Assembly: GCF_003590945.1 (NCBI RefSeq)
Contig: NZ_QYUK01000011.1
Coordinates: forward strand, 3,628,909 to 3,692,908
DNA: 64,000 bases
Direction of reading: 5' to 3'
DNA from: Oleomonas cavernae
GTDB taxonomy: Bacteria; Pseudomonadota; Alphaproteobacteria; Zavarziniales; Zavarziniaceae
The translations under genes were made by a program, and so were the position numbers. The notes under the pieces were generated by a model. It was given only the letters and a program-made list of their open reading frames with translations, ran no database searches and had not been told where the DNA came from. Shown piece after piece: positions 27,303-36,534 of this stretch. The stretch's first letter is position 1, and the number at the start of each line of letters is the position of its first letter.

Positions 27303-28484
27303 TTACAGGATCTCAAACAGGCCGGCAGCCCCCATGCCGCCGCCGATGCACATGGTCACGACGCCGTATTTGGCGCCGCGGCGCTTGCCTTCGATCAGGA
27401 TGTGGCCGGTCATGCGGGCGCCTGACATGCCGTAGGGATGGCCGATCGAGATGGCGCCGCCGTTCACGTTCAGCTTCGCGGGGTCGATGCCGAGACGGTC
27501 GCGGCAGTAGACGACCTGCACCGCGAAGGCTTCGTTCAGTTCCCACAGGTCGATGTCGTCGACCTTCAGGCCATGGCGGGCCAGCAGCTTGGGCACCGCG
27601 AAGACCGGGCCGATGCCCATTTCGTCGGGCTCGCAGCCGGCAACGGCGAAGCCGCGGAAGATGCCCAAGGGCTCGATACCCTTCTTCTCGGCCGTCTTGG
27701 CATCCATCAGCACGCTGGCCGAGGCGCCGTCGGAGAGCTGCGAAGCGTTGCCGGCCGTGACGAAGTTGCCCGGGCCCTTCACCGGCTGCAGGGCGGCGAG
27801 GCCTTCCAGCGTGGTCTCGGGGCGGTTGCCCTCGTCCTTCTTCAGCTCGAAATCCTTCTGGCTGGTCTGGCCCGTCGCCTTGTCGGTAACGTTCATGACC
27901 GCCTTCAGGGGCACGATCTCGTCATCGAACTTGCCTGCCACCTGGCCGGCCGCGGTGCGCTGCTGGCTGCCCAGCGAGTATTCGTCCTGGGACTCGCGGC
28001 TGACGTTGTAGCGGTTGCCGACGATGTCGGCGGTATCGATCATCGGCATCCACAGCGCCGCGTGGTGCTGCATCAGCCATTCTTCGGTGAAGTGGTTGAC
28101 GTTGAGGTTGTGCTGGACCAGCGAAATGGTCTCCAGCCCGCCGCCGACGGCGATATCGGCATTGTTCGAGAGGATCTGCTGGGCGGCGAGCGCGATGGCG
28201 TTGAGGCCCGAGGAGCAGAAGCGGTTCACGGTGGCACCCGGCACGCTGACCGGCAGGCCGGCGCGCAGGGCCGCGTTGCGGGCGACGTTGTGGCCGGCGG
28301 CGCCTTCGGGCAGGCCGGCGCCGATGTAGACGTCGTCAACCTCGGCCCCTTCGATGCCGGCGCGGGCGACCGCGTGCTGGATGGCATGGCCGCCCAGGGT
28401 GGCGCCATGGGTGGCGTTGAAGGCACCGCGGAACGCCTTGCCGATCGGCGTGCGGGCGGTGGAAACGATGACGGCTTCTCTCAT
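27303..28484 (-). CDS. Acetyl-CoA C-acetyltransferase (thiolase)
   Basis: 393 residues. The acylated active-site cysteine is in [14 protein letters not shown], the GHP histidine in [13 protein letters not shown] and the second catalytic cysteine in [13 protein letters not shown]. The NEAF motif is in [14 protein letters not shown]. It cleaves or forms acetoacetyl-CoA/3-ketoacyl-CoA. Its position alone in front of a short promoter region does not tell whether it serves beta-oxidation or polyhydroxyalkanoate synthesis. Confidence 0.93.
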   Translation of the reverse strand: MREAVIVSTARTPIGKAFRGAFNATHGATLGGHAIQHAVARAGIEGAEVDDVYIGAGLPEGAAGHNVARNAALRAGLPVSVPGATVNRFCSSGLNAIALAAQQILSNNADIAVGGGLETISLVQHNLNVNHFTEEWLMQHHAALWMPMIDTADIVGNRYNVSRESQDEYSLGSQQRTAAGQVAGKFDDEIVPLKAVMNVTDKATGQTSQKDFELKKDEGNRPETTLEGLAALQPVKGPGNFVTAGNASQLSDGASASVLMDAKTAEKKGIEPLGIFRGFAVAGCEPDEMGIGPVFAVPKLLARHGLKVDDIDLWELNEAFAVQVVYCRDRLGIDPAKLNVNGGAISIGHPYGMSGARMTGHILIEGKRRGAKYGVVTMCIGGGMGAAGLFEIL

Positions 28485-28634
28485 GGCTCTCTCCACAGCA
28501 GGCGGTCGTTTGACGACCGTTAATTTGCGCGCGGACTTTTAACCCGCGCGACCGGCTTCTCAAACACCTCTTTCGCAATGGCGGCGCAATAAGATTTCTG
28601 TTGCTGCGCAAAAATGCCGCTCGGGCGCCAGGTC

Positions 28635-29405
28635 CTATTTCAGGATCTGGGCCAGGAAACCGGCCAGTCTCGGGCTCTTGGGCGCGGTGAAGAAGCCCTC
28701 CGCGTCGGCCACTTCGACGATCTCGCCATGATCCATGAAGATGCAGCGGTCGGCGATGTTGCGGGCAAAGCCCATCTCGTGGGTGACACAGATCATGGTC
28801 ATGCCGTCGGCCGCCAGTTCCTCGATCACCTGGAGGACCTCGTTGACCATTTCCGGGTCGAGCGCCGAGGTCGGCTCGTCGAACAGCATGATGCGCGGTT
28901 CCATGCACAGGGCGCGGGCGATCGCCACGCGCTGCTGCTGGCCGCCCGAAAGCTGGGCCGGGAACTTGTGGGCCTGGTCGGCGATCTGGACCCGGGCGAG
29001 GTAGCGCATGGCCAGGTCCTCGGCCTTGCGCTTGTCGAGCTTCAGGGCCACCCGGGGCGCCATCACGCAGTTCTCGAGGATGGTCAGGTGCGGGAACAGG
29101 TTGAACTGCTGGAACACCATGCCGACCTCGCGGCGCACGTCCAGCACGCTGCCCCGGTCGTTGCCCAAGGTGATGCCGTTGACCACGATGGTGCCGCTGT
29201 CGTGATGCTCCAGATGGTTGATGCAGCGGATCAGGGTCGATTTGCCGGAACCCGAGGGGCCGCAGATGACGACCTTCTCGCCCCGTTCCACCACCAGGTC
29301 GATGCCTTTCAGGGCATGAAAATCGCCATACCATTTCTGGACATGGTTCACCGCGATGGCGGGATGCCGGGTGAGCGAGGGGTATTGCGCCGGTTGGGTC
29401 GTCAT
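28635..29405 (-). CDS. Polar amino-acid ABC transporter ATPase
   Basis: 256 residues, GlnQ/HisP/AapP type. Walker A GPSGSGKST, Q-loop FQQFNLFPHLT, signature LSGGQQQRVAIARAL, Walker B RIMLFDEPTSALDP and the H-loop THEMGFAR are intact. Its ATG overlaps the upstream permease stop by four bases. It is the last gene of the four-gene import operon. Confidence 0.95.
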   Translation of the reverse strand: MTTQPAQYPSLTRHPAIAVNHVQKWYGDFHALKGIDLVVERGEKVVICGPSGSGKSTLIRCINHLEHHDSGTIVVNGITLGNDRGSVLDVRREVGMVFQQFNLFPHLTILENCVMAPRVALKLDKRKAEDLAMRYLARVQIADQAHKFPAQLSGGQQQRVAIARALCMEPRIMLFDEPTSALDPEMVNEVLQVIEELAADGMTMICVTHEMGFARNIADRCIFMDHGEIVEVADAEGFFTAPKSPRLAGFLAQILK

Positions 29406-30172
29406 GCTGCCGGATCCTCGATCTTGCGCGGGGCCGCCCGCCTGGCCGCGGCCGGCTTGTGCTTGCCGGCCTGTTCGGCATTCATCACGTAGAGGTGGCG
29501 GTTGAGAGCGCGGTCGGCCGCGTCGAAGCCCAGGCGCATCAGGTTGTTGATCACCCAGTAGATGGCGCCCGCGGTGATGATCGGGGTGAAGGCATCGTAG
29601 GTCAGGTAGAAGATCTCGTTGGCCGCCGCGGTCAGGTCGGTCAGGGTGACGGCGCTGACCGCCGCCGTGCTCTTCATGAAGATCAGCGACTCGTTCTGGT
29701 AGGCGCGCATGCCGTAGCGGATGGCGACCGGCAGCTTGACCTTGAACAGGATCTCGCGCGGCGACAGGCCCAGGGCGGCGGCGGCTTCCAGCAGGCCGGC
29801 GGGCACGCTTTCCATGCCGCCCTTCAGGATCTCGACGACATAGCCCGAATGGTTGAGCGAGAAGCTGACCACGACGCAGAAGAAGGCGTTCTGGAAGAAG
29901 AACCACAGGGGGCCGTTGCGGATCAGCTCGACCTGGGCCAGGCCGTTGTAGACCAGATAGAGCAGGATCAGGCTGGGCGCGCCCCGGCACACCGCGACAT
30001 AGAAGGCGCCGAAGGCGGCCAGCCAGCGGTTCCTGGACATCCGCGCAAAGGCGACGACGAAGCCCAGCGGCCCGCCGACGACAAGCGAGGTGAAGGTGAC
30101 CAGCAGGGTCATCCAGGCCCCCGTCAGCAGGGCGGGCAGGCTTTCCCAGGCAAGCACCGGGTCGAAACTCAT
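29402..30172 (-). CDS. Polar amino-acid ABC transporter permease (M-type)
   Basis: 256 residues with five or six membrane helices and the HisM/GlnP-family EAA-like loop EAAAALGLSPREILFKVKLP. A C-terminal cytosolic tail rich in Lys/Arg/Ala follows. It pairs with the second permease to form the membrane channel. Confidence 0.93.
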   Translation of the reverse strand: MSFDPVLAWESLPALLTGAWMTLLVTFTSLVVGGPLGFVVAFARMSRNRWLAAFGAFYVAVCRGAPSLILLYLVYNGLAQVELIRNGPLWFFFQNAFFCVVVSFSLNHSGYVVEILKGGMESVPAGLLEAAAALGLSPREILFKVKLPVAIRYGMRAYQNESLIFMKSTAAVSAVTLTDLTAAANEIFYLTYDAFTPIITAGAIYWVINNLMRLGFDAADRALNRHLYVMNAEQAGKHKPAAARRAAPRKIEDPAA

Positions 30173-30179
30173 CGCCGCC

Positions 30180-30887
30180 TCACGTAATGGCCGGGCGCAC
30201 GCCGCGCGCGAGCCGCTGGTTCAGGCGCCGGACCACCCGCAGGGTCAGCATGCTCAAGACCACGAAGAACAGGGCGGCGGCGGTGAAGAAGATGAAGGGC
30301 TCCTTGGTCGAGCCGGCGGCGATCTTGGACTGGGCGATGATGTCGTTGAGCCCGGCGAGCGAGACCAGGGCGGTATCCTTCAGCAGCACGATCCAGATGT
30401 TGATGAGGCCGGGCATGGCCAGGCGCGCGGCCTGGGGCAGGATGACGCGCAGCCACAGGTGCCGGCGCGGGATCGACAGGGCATCGGCCGCCTCGAACTG
30501 GCCCTTGGGCACGTTGAGGATGGCGCCGCGCACCAGCTCGGCCATGTAGGCGGCATAGACGATGCCCAGGGCGGCGACGCCGGCGGCAAAGGGCGTCACG
30601 TCCAGGCGCAGCTTGAAGCCCAGGGGCGACAGCAGCGCGCGGACGATCTCGGCCCCGCCGAAATAGAACAGGAAGATCACGAGGAGCGACGGCACCCCGG
30701 TGAAGATCGAGGAATAGACGCGCCACAGGGTCCAGCGGATGCCCCGGCCCTTCAGGCTGACGATGGCGATGAGCACGCCGAAGAGCAGCGCCAGCAGATA
30801 GCCATAGACCGCCAGCTTGATGGTGATCAGCGCGCCGAAGAACAGCTCGTCGCCATAGCCGGTGTCACCGAAGGAAAGCAGCTCCAT
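30180..30887 (-). CDS. Polar amino-acid ABC transporter permease (Q-type)
   Basis: 235 residues, five membrane helices. The coupling loop reads FEAADALSIPRRHLWLRVILP. The sequence FFTAAALFFVVLSMLTLRVVRRLNQ near the end is typical of HisQ/OccQ permeases. It lies seven bases before the M-type permease gene. Confidence 0.93.
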   Translation of the reverse strand: MELLSFGDTGYGDELFFGALITIKLAVYGYLLALLFGVLIAIVSLKGRGIRWTLWRVYSSIFTGVPSLLVIFLFYFGGAEIVRALLSPLGFKLRLDVTPFAAGVAALGIVYAAYMAELVRGAILNVPKGQFEAADALSIPRRHLWLRVILPQAARLAMPGLINIWIVLLKDTALVSLAGLNDIIAQSKIAAGSTKEPFIFFTAAALFFVVLSMLTLRVVRRLNQRLARGVRPAIT

Positions 30888-30920
30888 CCACCCACTCCCG
30901 CCTCAAATTGCTTTACATGC

Positions 30921-31005
30921 GTCATCCCGGCCTTGAGCCGGGATCTTGCGACGCTCTCACACTGAGAACACTGGTCGCGAGATCCCGGCTCAAGGCCGGG
31001 ATGAC
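30921..31005. repeat. Long inverted repeat inside the ABC operon
   Basis: GTCATCCCGGCCTTGAGCCGGGATC, in outline, is mirrored by GATCCCGGCTCAAGGCCGGGATGAC, with internal TTGCGAC/GTCGCGA. It lies between the binding-protein gene and the first permease gene. Such hairpins often protect the upstream mRNA and raise binding-protein levels relative to permeases. Confidence 0.7.
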
Positions 31006-31067
31006 GAGGGTGGCTTTACCGACAGGTCCCGGAAGCCGGCGAAGGCTTCCGGGGCGGGCGAGGCCGA

Positions 31068-31877
31068 TCAGCCCGCCTTCACGCAGGCGGCCTCGCCGGC
31101 GACGATCGGGGCCGAGAGGTACTTCTTGCGGATCTGGGTGAAGGTGCAGTCGGCGATCATGCTCTTGATCGCCTCGTCCATCCTGGCGAGCAGGGCATCC
31201 TCGCCCTTGCGCACGATCCAGGACGAGCCGCGCTGATCCTCGGGGATCGACATGTCGCCGCTCCAGTGGTCGCCGCCGGCCAGGGTGTAATCCTTGCCTT
31301 CCGGCTTGTCGATCAGCTCGGCCGTCCAGTTCAGCTTGGCGCCGTAGGTCATGTCGATGCGCCCGGCCAGCAGGTCGAGGCGGATCTGGTCGGGGTTGTC
31401 ATAGAGGCTGATCACCGGGGCGTCGCCGAACTGTGCGGTGATGTAGGTCGCCATGGCCGAGCCGCGCTGCACGCCGATGCGCACGCCCTTCAGGCCTGCC
31501 ACGGTGAACTCGTAGGTCTTGTCCTTGCGGGTGACGAAGATGTCCGGGTTGTAGACCACGGGCACGCTGAAGAGCGCCTTTTCCTTGCGCTCGGGCGTCG
31601 GTGTCACCTGGCTGGCGACCACGTCCACCTTGTTCTGGAGCAGGGAGGGGATCAGCGCCTTGAAATCCATGACCGCGAATTCGCAGGTCACCTTCATGCG
31701 CGTGCACATCTCGCGGGTCAGGTCGGGCTCGACGCCGGTCAACTGGCCGTCCGCCGTCACCATGCTGAACGGGGGATAGGTGCCCTCGTTGCCGATGATC
31801 AGCTTGTCTTCCGCCAGCGCCGGGCCGGCAAGCGCCAGCAGGGCGAGACCAAGCAACCCACTCTTCACGATACGCAT
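31068..31877 (-). CDS. Periplasmic amino-acid-binding protein of ABC importer
   Basis: 269 residues of SBP family 3. The signal peptide is MRIVKSGLLGLALLALAGPA with cleavage after ALA. The mature start DKLIIGNEGTYPPFSMV and the lobe marks VEPDLTREMC and YGAKLNW are typical of Lys/Arg/Orn/His or opine binders. The ligand cannot be fixed. It is the first gene of the importer operon and is separated from the permeases by the long hairpin. Confidence 0.92.
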   Translation of the reverse strand: MRIVKSGLLGLALLALAGPALAEDKLIIGNEGTYPPFSMVTADGQLTGVEPDLTREMCTRMKVTCEFAVMDFKALIPSLLQNKVDVVASQVTPTPERKEKALFSVPVVYNPDIFVTRKDKTYEFTVAGLKGVRIGVQRGSAMATYITAQFGDAPVISLYDNPDQIRLDLLAGRIDMTYGAKLNWTAELIDKPEGKDYTLAGGDHWSGDMSIPEDQRGSSWIVRKGEDALLARMDEAIKSMIADCTFTQIRKKYLSAPIVAGEAACVKAG

Positions 31878-32200
31878 GATCGATACCCCTTCGCGATGAC
31901 CTTAAGTTGACGGTGTCTTCCGGCCGTCCGGCTCGTCGCCTTCAAATACAAGGGGTGCCCAGATTGATGTCAATTGGCCGGGCCGTGGTCATCATTTGGG
32001 CATATTCGCACAAAACTTCGGCATGCCCGCCGAAACGACCGGATTGCCGCGCCCAATATTTGAGCTTTATCCGCGATCAAATGATGATTTGAAAAATTTG
32101 TAATCGCCGGGTGCGGTTGTTCTGCGATTTTTCAGTGGCCGCACGCGCTTTCCGCGCCGCAACGACTTGGGCTGTCTCCTTGGTGGGCGTGTAATGACAA
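31878..32200. promoter_or_regulatory. Divergent promoter region
   Basis: About 320 bases between the binding-protein gene and the dehydrogenase gene. It is less GC-rich than the neighbours, with AT-rich tracts near 32070-32105 (including AAATGATGATTTG). I see no operator palindrome or RNA element I can name. Confidence 0.4.
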
Positions 32201-33133
32201 ATGACACAGACGATCCTGTTTTCGAGCGATCTCGACGATCCGGTGGATTGGGCCCGGGCCATCGCCGCCTTGCGGCCCGAGCTCAAGATCGTCGACTGGC
32301 GCGCGGTCACGGCGCCCGAGACGGTCGAATTCGCCCTGCTGTGGAAGCCGCCGCCGGGCGGCCTCGGCCCCTACAAGAACCTCAAGGGCATCCAGTCGCT
32401 GGGCGCCGGCGTCAACCAGCTCGACTTGGCCGAACTGCCGGCGGGCATTCCGCTTGCCCGGCTGATCGACAGCTCGCTGACCGAGACCATGGTCGACTAT
32501 GCCGTCGCCTCGACCTATCGCCATTTCCGCGCCTTCGACCGCTATGAGCGCGAGACCCGGGAGCGGGCCTGGAACTATGCCACGCCGGCGCGCAAGGCCG
32601 ATTTCCCGGTCGGCGTGATGGGTACCGGCGTGCTGGGCGGCGCCACCGCCGCCTGCCTGGCGGGCCTGGGCTTTCCCGTCGCGGGCTGGTCGCGCAGCCG
32701 GCGCGCGCTGCCGGGCGTCACCGCCTATGCCGGGCTGGATGAATTGCCGGGTTTCCTGGGCAGCGTGAAGATGGTGATCTGCGTCCTGCCCCTGACGGCG
32801 CAGACGGCGGGCATCCTCAACGCCCGGACCTTTGCCCTGCTGCCCAGGGGCTCTTATGTCATGAACATGGGCCGCGGCGCCCATCTCGTCGAGGCCGACC
32901 TGGTGGCGGCGATCGAGGCCGGGCAGATTGCCGGCGCCACGCTCGACGTCTTCTCGGCCGAACCGCTGCCGCGCGACCATGCGCTCTACGGCCGGCCGGA
33001 AATCCTGGTAACGCCCCACGTGGCAGGCGGGATCGCACCCGGGACCGCGGCCGCGACGGTGATCGAGAACTATGACCGGACCCTGGCCGGCAAGCCGCTG
33101 CTGAACGCCGTCGACCCGGCGCGCGGCTACTGA
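32201..33133 (+). CDS. Glyoxylate/hydroxypyruvate reductase-like 2-hydroxyacid dehydrogenase
   Basis: 310 residues, GhrA-like D-isomer dehydrogenase. The NAD(P) site is GVMGTGVLGGATAACLAGLG with WSRSRR after the second strand, suggesting NADPH. Catalytic positions are Arg in NMGRGAHLVE, Glu in DVFSAEPLP and His in TPHVAGG. It reduces glyoxylate or hydroxypyruvate in relatives. Confidence 0.88.
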   Translation: MTQTILFSSDLDDPVDWARAIAALRPELKIVDWRAVTAPETVEFALLWKPPPGGLGPYKNLKGIQSLGAGVNQLDLAELPAGIPLARLIDSSLTETMVDYAVASTYRHFRAFDRYERETRERAWNYATPARKADFPVGVMGTGVLGGATAACLAGLGFPVAGWSRSRRALPGVTAYAGLDELPGFLGSVKMVICVLPLTAQTAGILNARTFALLPRGSYVMNMGRGAHLVEADLVAAIEAGQIAGATLDVFSAEPLPRDHALYGRPEILVTPHVAGGIAPGTAAATVIENYDRTLAGKPLLNAVDPARGY

Positions 33134-33239
33134 TCCGCCCCGCCGGGCGATGACACCCCTGCCCGGCGCGCGGTGCCCCGAGGTAATGCCCTGCGTACCG
33201 GGCATTGCCTCGGGGGATATCCTCACCCAACCATCCATC

Positions 33240-33333
33240 GTCATCCCGGCGAAGGCCGGGATCCACTGTTGTGGCAATACGGGTCTGTTCGCGCTTTCCC
33301 CTACCGTGGATCCCGGCCTTCGCCGGGATGACG
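33240..33333. repeat. Inverted repeat between dehydrogenase and dioxygenase genes
   Basis: GTCATCCCGGCGAAGGCCGGGATCCAC is, in outline, mirrored by GTGGATCCCGGCCTTCGCCGGGATGAC about 40 bases away. It is a member of the same widespread alphaproteobacterial extragenic palindromes as 30921 and probably ends both convergent transcripts. Confidence 0.7.
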
Positions 33334-33347
33334 GCGGTTAATAACGT

Positions 33348-34235
33348 TCACGCCGCGATCGCCGGGCCGCCGTCCAGGATGGTGGTGCGGTACATCAGGC
33401 GCTGGTGGCGTTCGAAATCGAAGACCGTGGCGGTGTGCAGGACGGCGCGGTTGTCGAAGAACACCAGATCGCCCTGGCGCCACTTGTGGCGATAGGTGAA
33501 GGCCGGTGCGGTAACGTGGGCGGTCAGCCGATCGAGCAGCGCGGTCGCCTCGCCGGGGTCCATGCCGATGATTTCCGAGATCACCTGGGGCGCCAGCCAC
33601 AGGGACTCGCGACCGGTCACCGGGTGCTGGTAGACCAGCGGCTGGGGCACCGGCGCGTATTTGCGCAAGGCTTCTTCCGACAAGGGCTTGCGCGTCGGAT
33701 CCATGGCCTCCAACTGCTTGTGGAGCTGGGCCCAGGAATGCACCGCGGTCAGCCTGCGCAGGCGCGCCTTCTCGGCCTCGTCCAGCGCGTCGAAGGCCGC
33801 CGTCGCATCGGCGAACAGGGTGTCGCCGCCTTCCGGCGGCACGGTGACGGCATAGAACAGGGCGGCGATCGAGGGCTTGGCGATATAGGAATAGTCGAAG
33901 TGCCATTCCTCGCGCGCGTTGACGAACAGGGACTTCATCACCCCGTTCACCTTCAGGTTCCCGATCAGGATGATCTCGGGGTGGCCGTCCAGCAGATGGC
34001 TGGAATCGATATGGGTCTCGGTGAAGCCCAGGCGGCCGCTCAATTCGACAATCCGCTCGGGCGCCTGCGGCTGGTCGGCCAGGATCACCACCCGGTGGTC
34101 GTGGAAGGCCCGCTCGACCTCGGCCCAGGCGGCGTCGCCGATGGGCCGGCCGATGTCGAGCCTGTCGATCCGGGCGCCGAAGGTGCCGCCGATGGGCTGC
34201 ACGTCGATATGCTGATAGTCGGCCCTGGCACGCAT
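33348..34235 (-). CDS. TauD/TfdA-family Fe(II)/2-oxoglutarate dioxygenase
   Basis: 295 residues. The iron ligands are visible as HFD in REEWHFDYSY and the distal His in NRAVLHTATV; the 2-oxoglutarate arginine is in HQRLMYRTT. Relatives hydroxylate or cleave taurine, 2,4-D, alkyl sulfates or other small acids. It is divergent from the aldolase-MATE-PhyH genes, suggesting a joint pathway whose substrate I cannot name. Confidence 0.9.
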   Translation of the reverse strand: MRARADYQHIDVQPIGGTFGARIDRLDIGRPIGDAAWAEVERAFHDHRVVILADQPQAPERIVELSGRLGFTETHIDSSHLLDGHPEIILIGNLKVNGVMKSLFVNAREEWHFDYSYIAKPSIAALFYAVTVPPEGGDTLFADATAAFDALDEAEKARLRRLTAVHSWAQLHKQLEAMDPTRKPLSEEALRKYAPVPQPLVYQHPVTGRESLWLAPQVISEIIGMDPGEATALLDRLTAHVTAPAFTYRHKWRQGDLVFFDNRAVLHTATVFDFERHQRLMYRTTILDGGPAIAA

Positions 34236-34403
34236 CGGACAACTCCATCGGATCGATAAACCAGCATCGATGATGCCAGTTCGAAGCTTCCCCGCAACAT
34301 CCTTTGAATGTTCTCAAACCTTTGTTTTTACTAAGGAAGATTGCCGCCCTTGGGGCAGTGTGATACCCGATTGGCAGACCTGTTCGATTGCTGGAGGGCG
34401 CCC

Positions 34404-35144
34404 ATGCTGGAGATCTCGAAAACCGCCGAGCTGCGGCGCCAGCTAGCCGCGACCTTCCGCCTGGCCGTGCGCTTTGGCCTGCACGAGGGTGTGTGTAATC
34501 ACTTCAGTGTCAGGATCCCCGGCGACGAGGAACTGTACCTGATCAACCCCATGGGCCTGCACTGGTCGGAAATCAGGGCCAGCAACCTGCTGCTGGTCGA
34601 CGGCGGCGGCGTGGTGCTGGAAGGCGACGGGGTGGCCGAGGCGACCGCCTTCTTCATTCATACCGAAGGCCACAAGGCGCGCCCCGATGCCCTGTGCATC
34701 ATGCACACCCACATGCCCTATGCCACGGCGCTGACCTGTGTCGAGGGCGGGCGCCTGCGCTTCGTGCACCAGAACTCGCTGCGCTTCTGGGGCCGCCTCG
34801 CCTATGACGACGACTACAACGGCCTGGCCATGGATGCCGAGGAAGGCAGCCGCATCTCGGCCGGGGCAGCCGGCGGCGAGGACATCGTGTTCCTGGCCCA
34901 TCACGGCGTGGTCGTGCACGGCCGCACCATCGCCCAGGCCTTCAACGACCTCTATTACCTCGAGCGAGCGGCCCAGGTTCAGGTCCTGGCGGCCAGCACC
35001 GGCGCACCCTTGCGTGAGATCAGCCCCAATGTGGCAGCCGCCACAGCGGCGCAGTTCGCCAGCGTGTTCGAACTGGAAGCCAATTATCACTTCGATGCCT
35101 TGGAACGCATCCTGAGCGTCGAGGCACCGGATTACCGGGACTGA
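34404..35144 (+). CDS. Class II aldolase/adducin-family protein
   Basis: 246 residues. Zinc-site histidines are in IMHTHMPYA and AHHGVVVHG, and the N-terminal NHFSVRIPG is the phosphate-loop position. Relatives are fuculose-/ribulose-phosphate aldolases or epimerases, plus many unassigned members. The ATG follows CTGGAGGGCGCCC. It precedes the MATE gene by eight bases. Confidence 0.88.
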   Translation: MLEISKTAELRRQLAATFRLAVRFGLHEGVCNHFSVRIPGDEELYLINPMGLHWSEIRASNLLLVDGGGVVLEGDGVAEATAFFIHTEGHKARPDALCIMHTHMPYATALTCVEGGRLRFVHQNSLRFWGRLAYDDDYNGLAMDAEEGSRISAGAAGGEDIVFLAHHGVVVHGRTIAQAFNDLYYLERAAQVQVLAASTGAPLREISPNVAAATAAQFASVFELEANYHFDALERILSVEAPDYRD

Positions 35145-35151
35145 TCTCATC

Positions 35152-36534
35152 ATGGGCACAGCGCGCGGGGGTGGAACGGGCGAAGCCATCGCGCTGACGC
35201 GGCTTGCCCTGCCCATCATCATGGCGCGTATCGGCCTGACCTTGATGCTGGTGGTCGACAACATGATGGTCGGCCACTACGGCACCGCCGACCTCGCCGC
35301 CTTCTCGCTAGGGCTGAGCCTAGTGCACACCATGCAGACCGTGGGCCTGGGCCTGCTGCTGGGCGGCATGGTCGAGATCTCGGGCGCCTTCGGCCGCGGC
35401 AGCCTGGCCGAATGCGGCCGGATCTGGCGCCGCTCCATGGGTTACGCCCTGGTGATCGGCGCGATCGGCCTAGGGCTGACCATGGGGGCCGAGTGGCTGT
35501 ACCTCAGCCTGGACCAGGCACCCGACCTGGCGCACAGCGCCGCCCGCATCACGGCGATCTTCGCCTGGTCGCTGCCGCCGATGCTGGTCTATCTCGCCAC
35601 CATCATGCTGCTCGAATCGGTGGGCCGGCCCTATGTCGGGGTGTGGCTGTTGCTGGGCGCCAATGTGGTCAACCTGGTGCTGAACCAGGTCCTGGTCTTC
35701 GGCCTGTTCGACCTGCCAGGCCTAGGTGCCCTGGGGGCCGCCTGGGCGACCTTGATCGCCCGCCTGATCCTGGCCGGCAGTGCCGTCGGCTACGTGCTGT
35801 GGCTGATGCCGGAACGGCACGGCTTAGGCCGCGCCGCCCGGGCCGATCATGCCTGGGCGCCGGGTGCCCGCCAGCGCCGCATCGGCTATGCCGAGGGACT
35901 GAGCATGGGCATGGAGAGCGGCGCCTTCGCGGTCATGGTGATCTTCGCCGGGCAACTGGGCGCGCTCGACCTCGCCAGCTATTCGATCGCCATCAACCTC
36001 AACATGCTGCTGTTCATGCTGGCGGTCGGCGTCGGCGGGGCCTCGGCCGTGCGGGTCGCCCAGGCCTATGGCCGCCAGGACGCTGCCGGCATGGCGCGCA
36101 CCGGCTGGTCCGGCGTCGGCGTCTATGCCGGGCTGATGGGCGTGGTCTCCGCCGTCTTTCTGACCATCCCCGAGACCATCACCGCGCTCTATACCACCGA
36201 TCCGGCCTTGACCGCGGCGGCCCGGCCGCTGGTCGCCCTGGTCGGCATCGTCGTGCTGATCGACGGTTCGCAGCGTGTGGTCGCCAATATCCTGCGCGGT
36301 TACGGCGAGGCCTGGGCGCCGACCACGGCCCACCTGATCGCCTACCTCGTGGTGATGATCCCGCTTGGTTACTACCTCGGCGTCGCCCTGGGCCATGGTT
36401 CGCTGGGGCTGATCCTGGCGATCGTCGTCGCCAGCGTGGTCGCCACCATCCTGTTGTTCTCGCGCTTCATCTGGCTGGCGGCGCGGCCGCCGTTCTTCCA
36501 CCCCAAACCGGAGGGTACATGGGCAAGTTCCTGA
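35152..36534 (+). CDS. MATE-family efflux transporter
   Basis: 460 residues with twelve predicted membrane helices in two matching halves. The first helix pair has LALPIIMARIGLTLMLVVDN and VGHYGTADLAAFSLG. It should exchange Na+ or H+ for a small cationic or amphipathic molecule. Encoded between an aldolase and a PhyH dioxygenase, it may export or exchange their product. The last 16 bases overlap the next gene. Confidence 0.92.
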   Translation: MGTARGGGTGEAIALTRLALPIIMARIGLTLMLVVDNMMVGHYGTADLAAFSLGLSLVHTMQTVGLGLLLGGMVEISGAFGRGSLAECGRIWRRSMGYALVIGAIGLGLTMGAEWLYLSLDQAPDLAHSAARITAIFAWSLPPMLVYLATIMLLESVGRPYVGVWLLLGANVVNLVLNQVLVFGLFDLPGLGALGAAWATLIARLILAGSAVGYVLWLMPERHGLGRAARADHAWAPGARQRRIGYAEGLSMGMESGAFAVMVIFAGQLGALDLASYSIAINLNMLLFMLAVGVGGASAVRVAQAYGRQDAAGMARTGWSGVGVYAGLMGVVSAVFLTIPETITALYTTDPALTAAARPLVALVGIVVLIDGSQRVVANILRGYGEAWAPTTAHLIAYLVVMIPLGYYLGVALGHGSLGLILAIVVASVVATILLFSRFIWLAARPPFFHPKPEGTWASS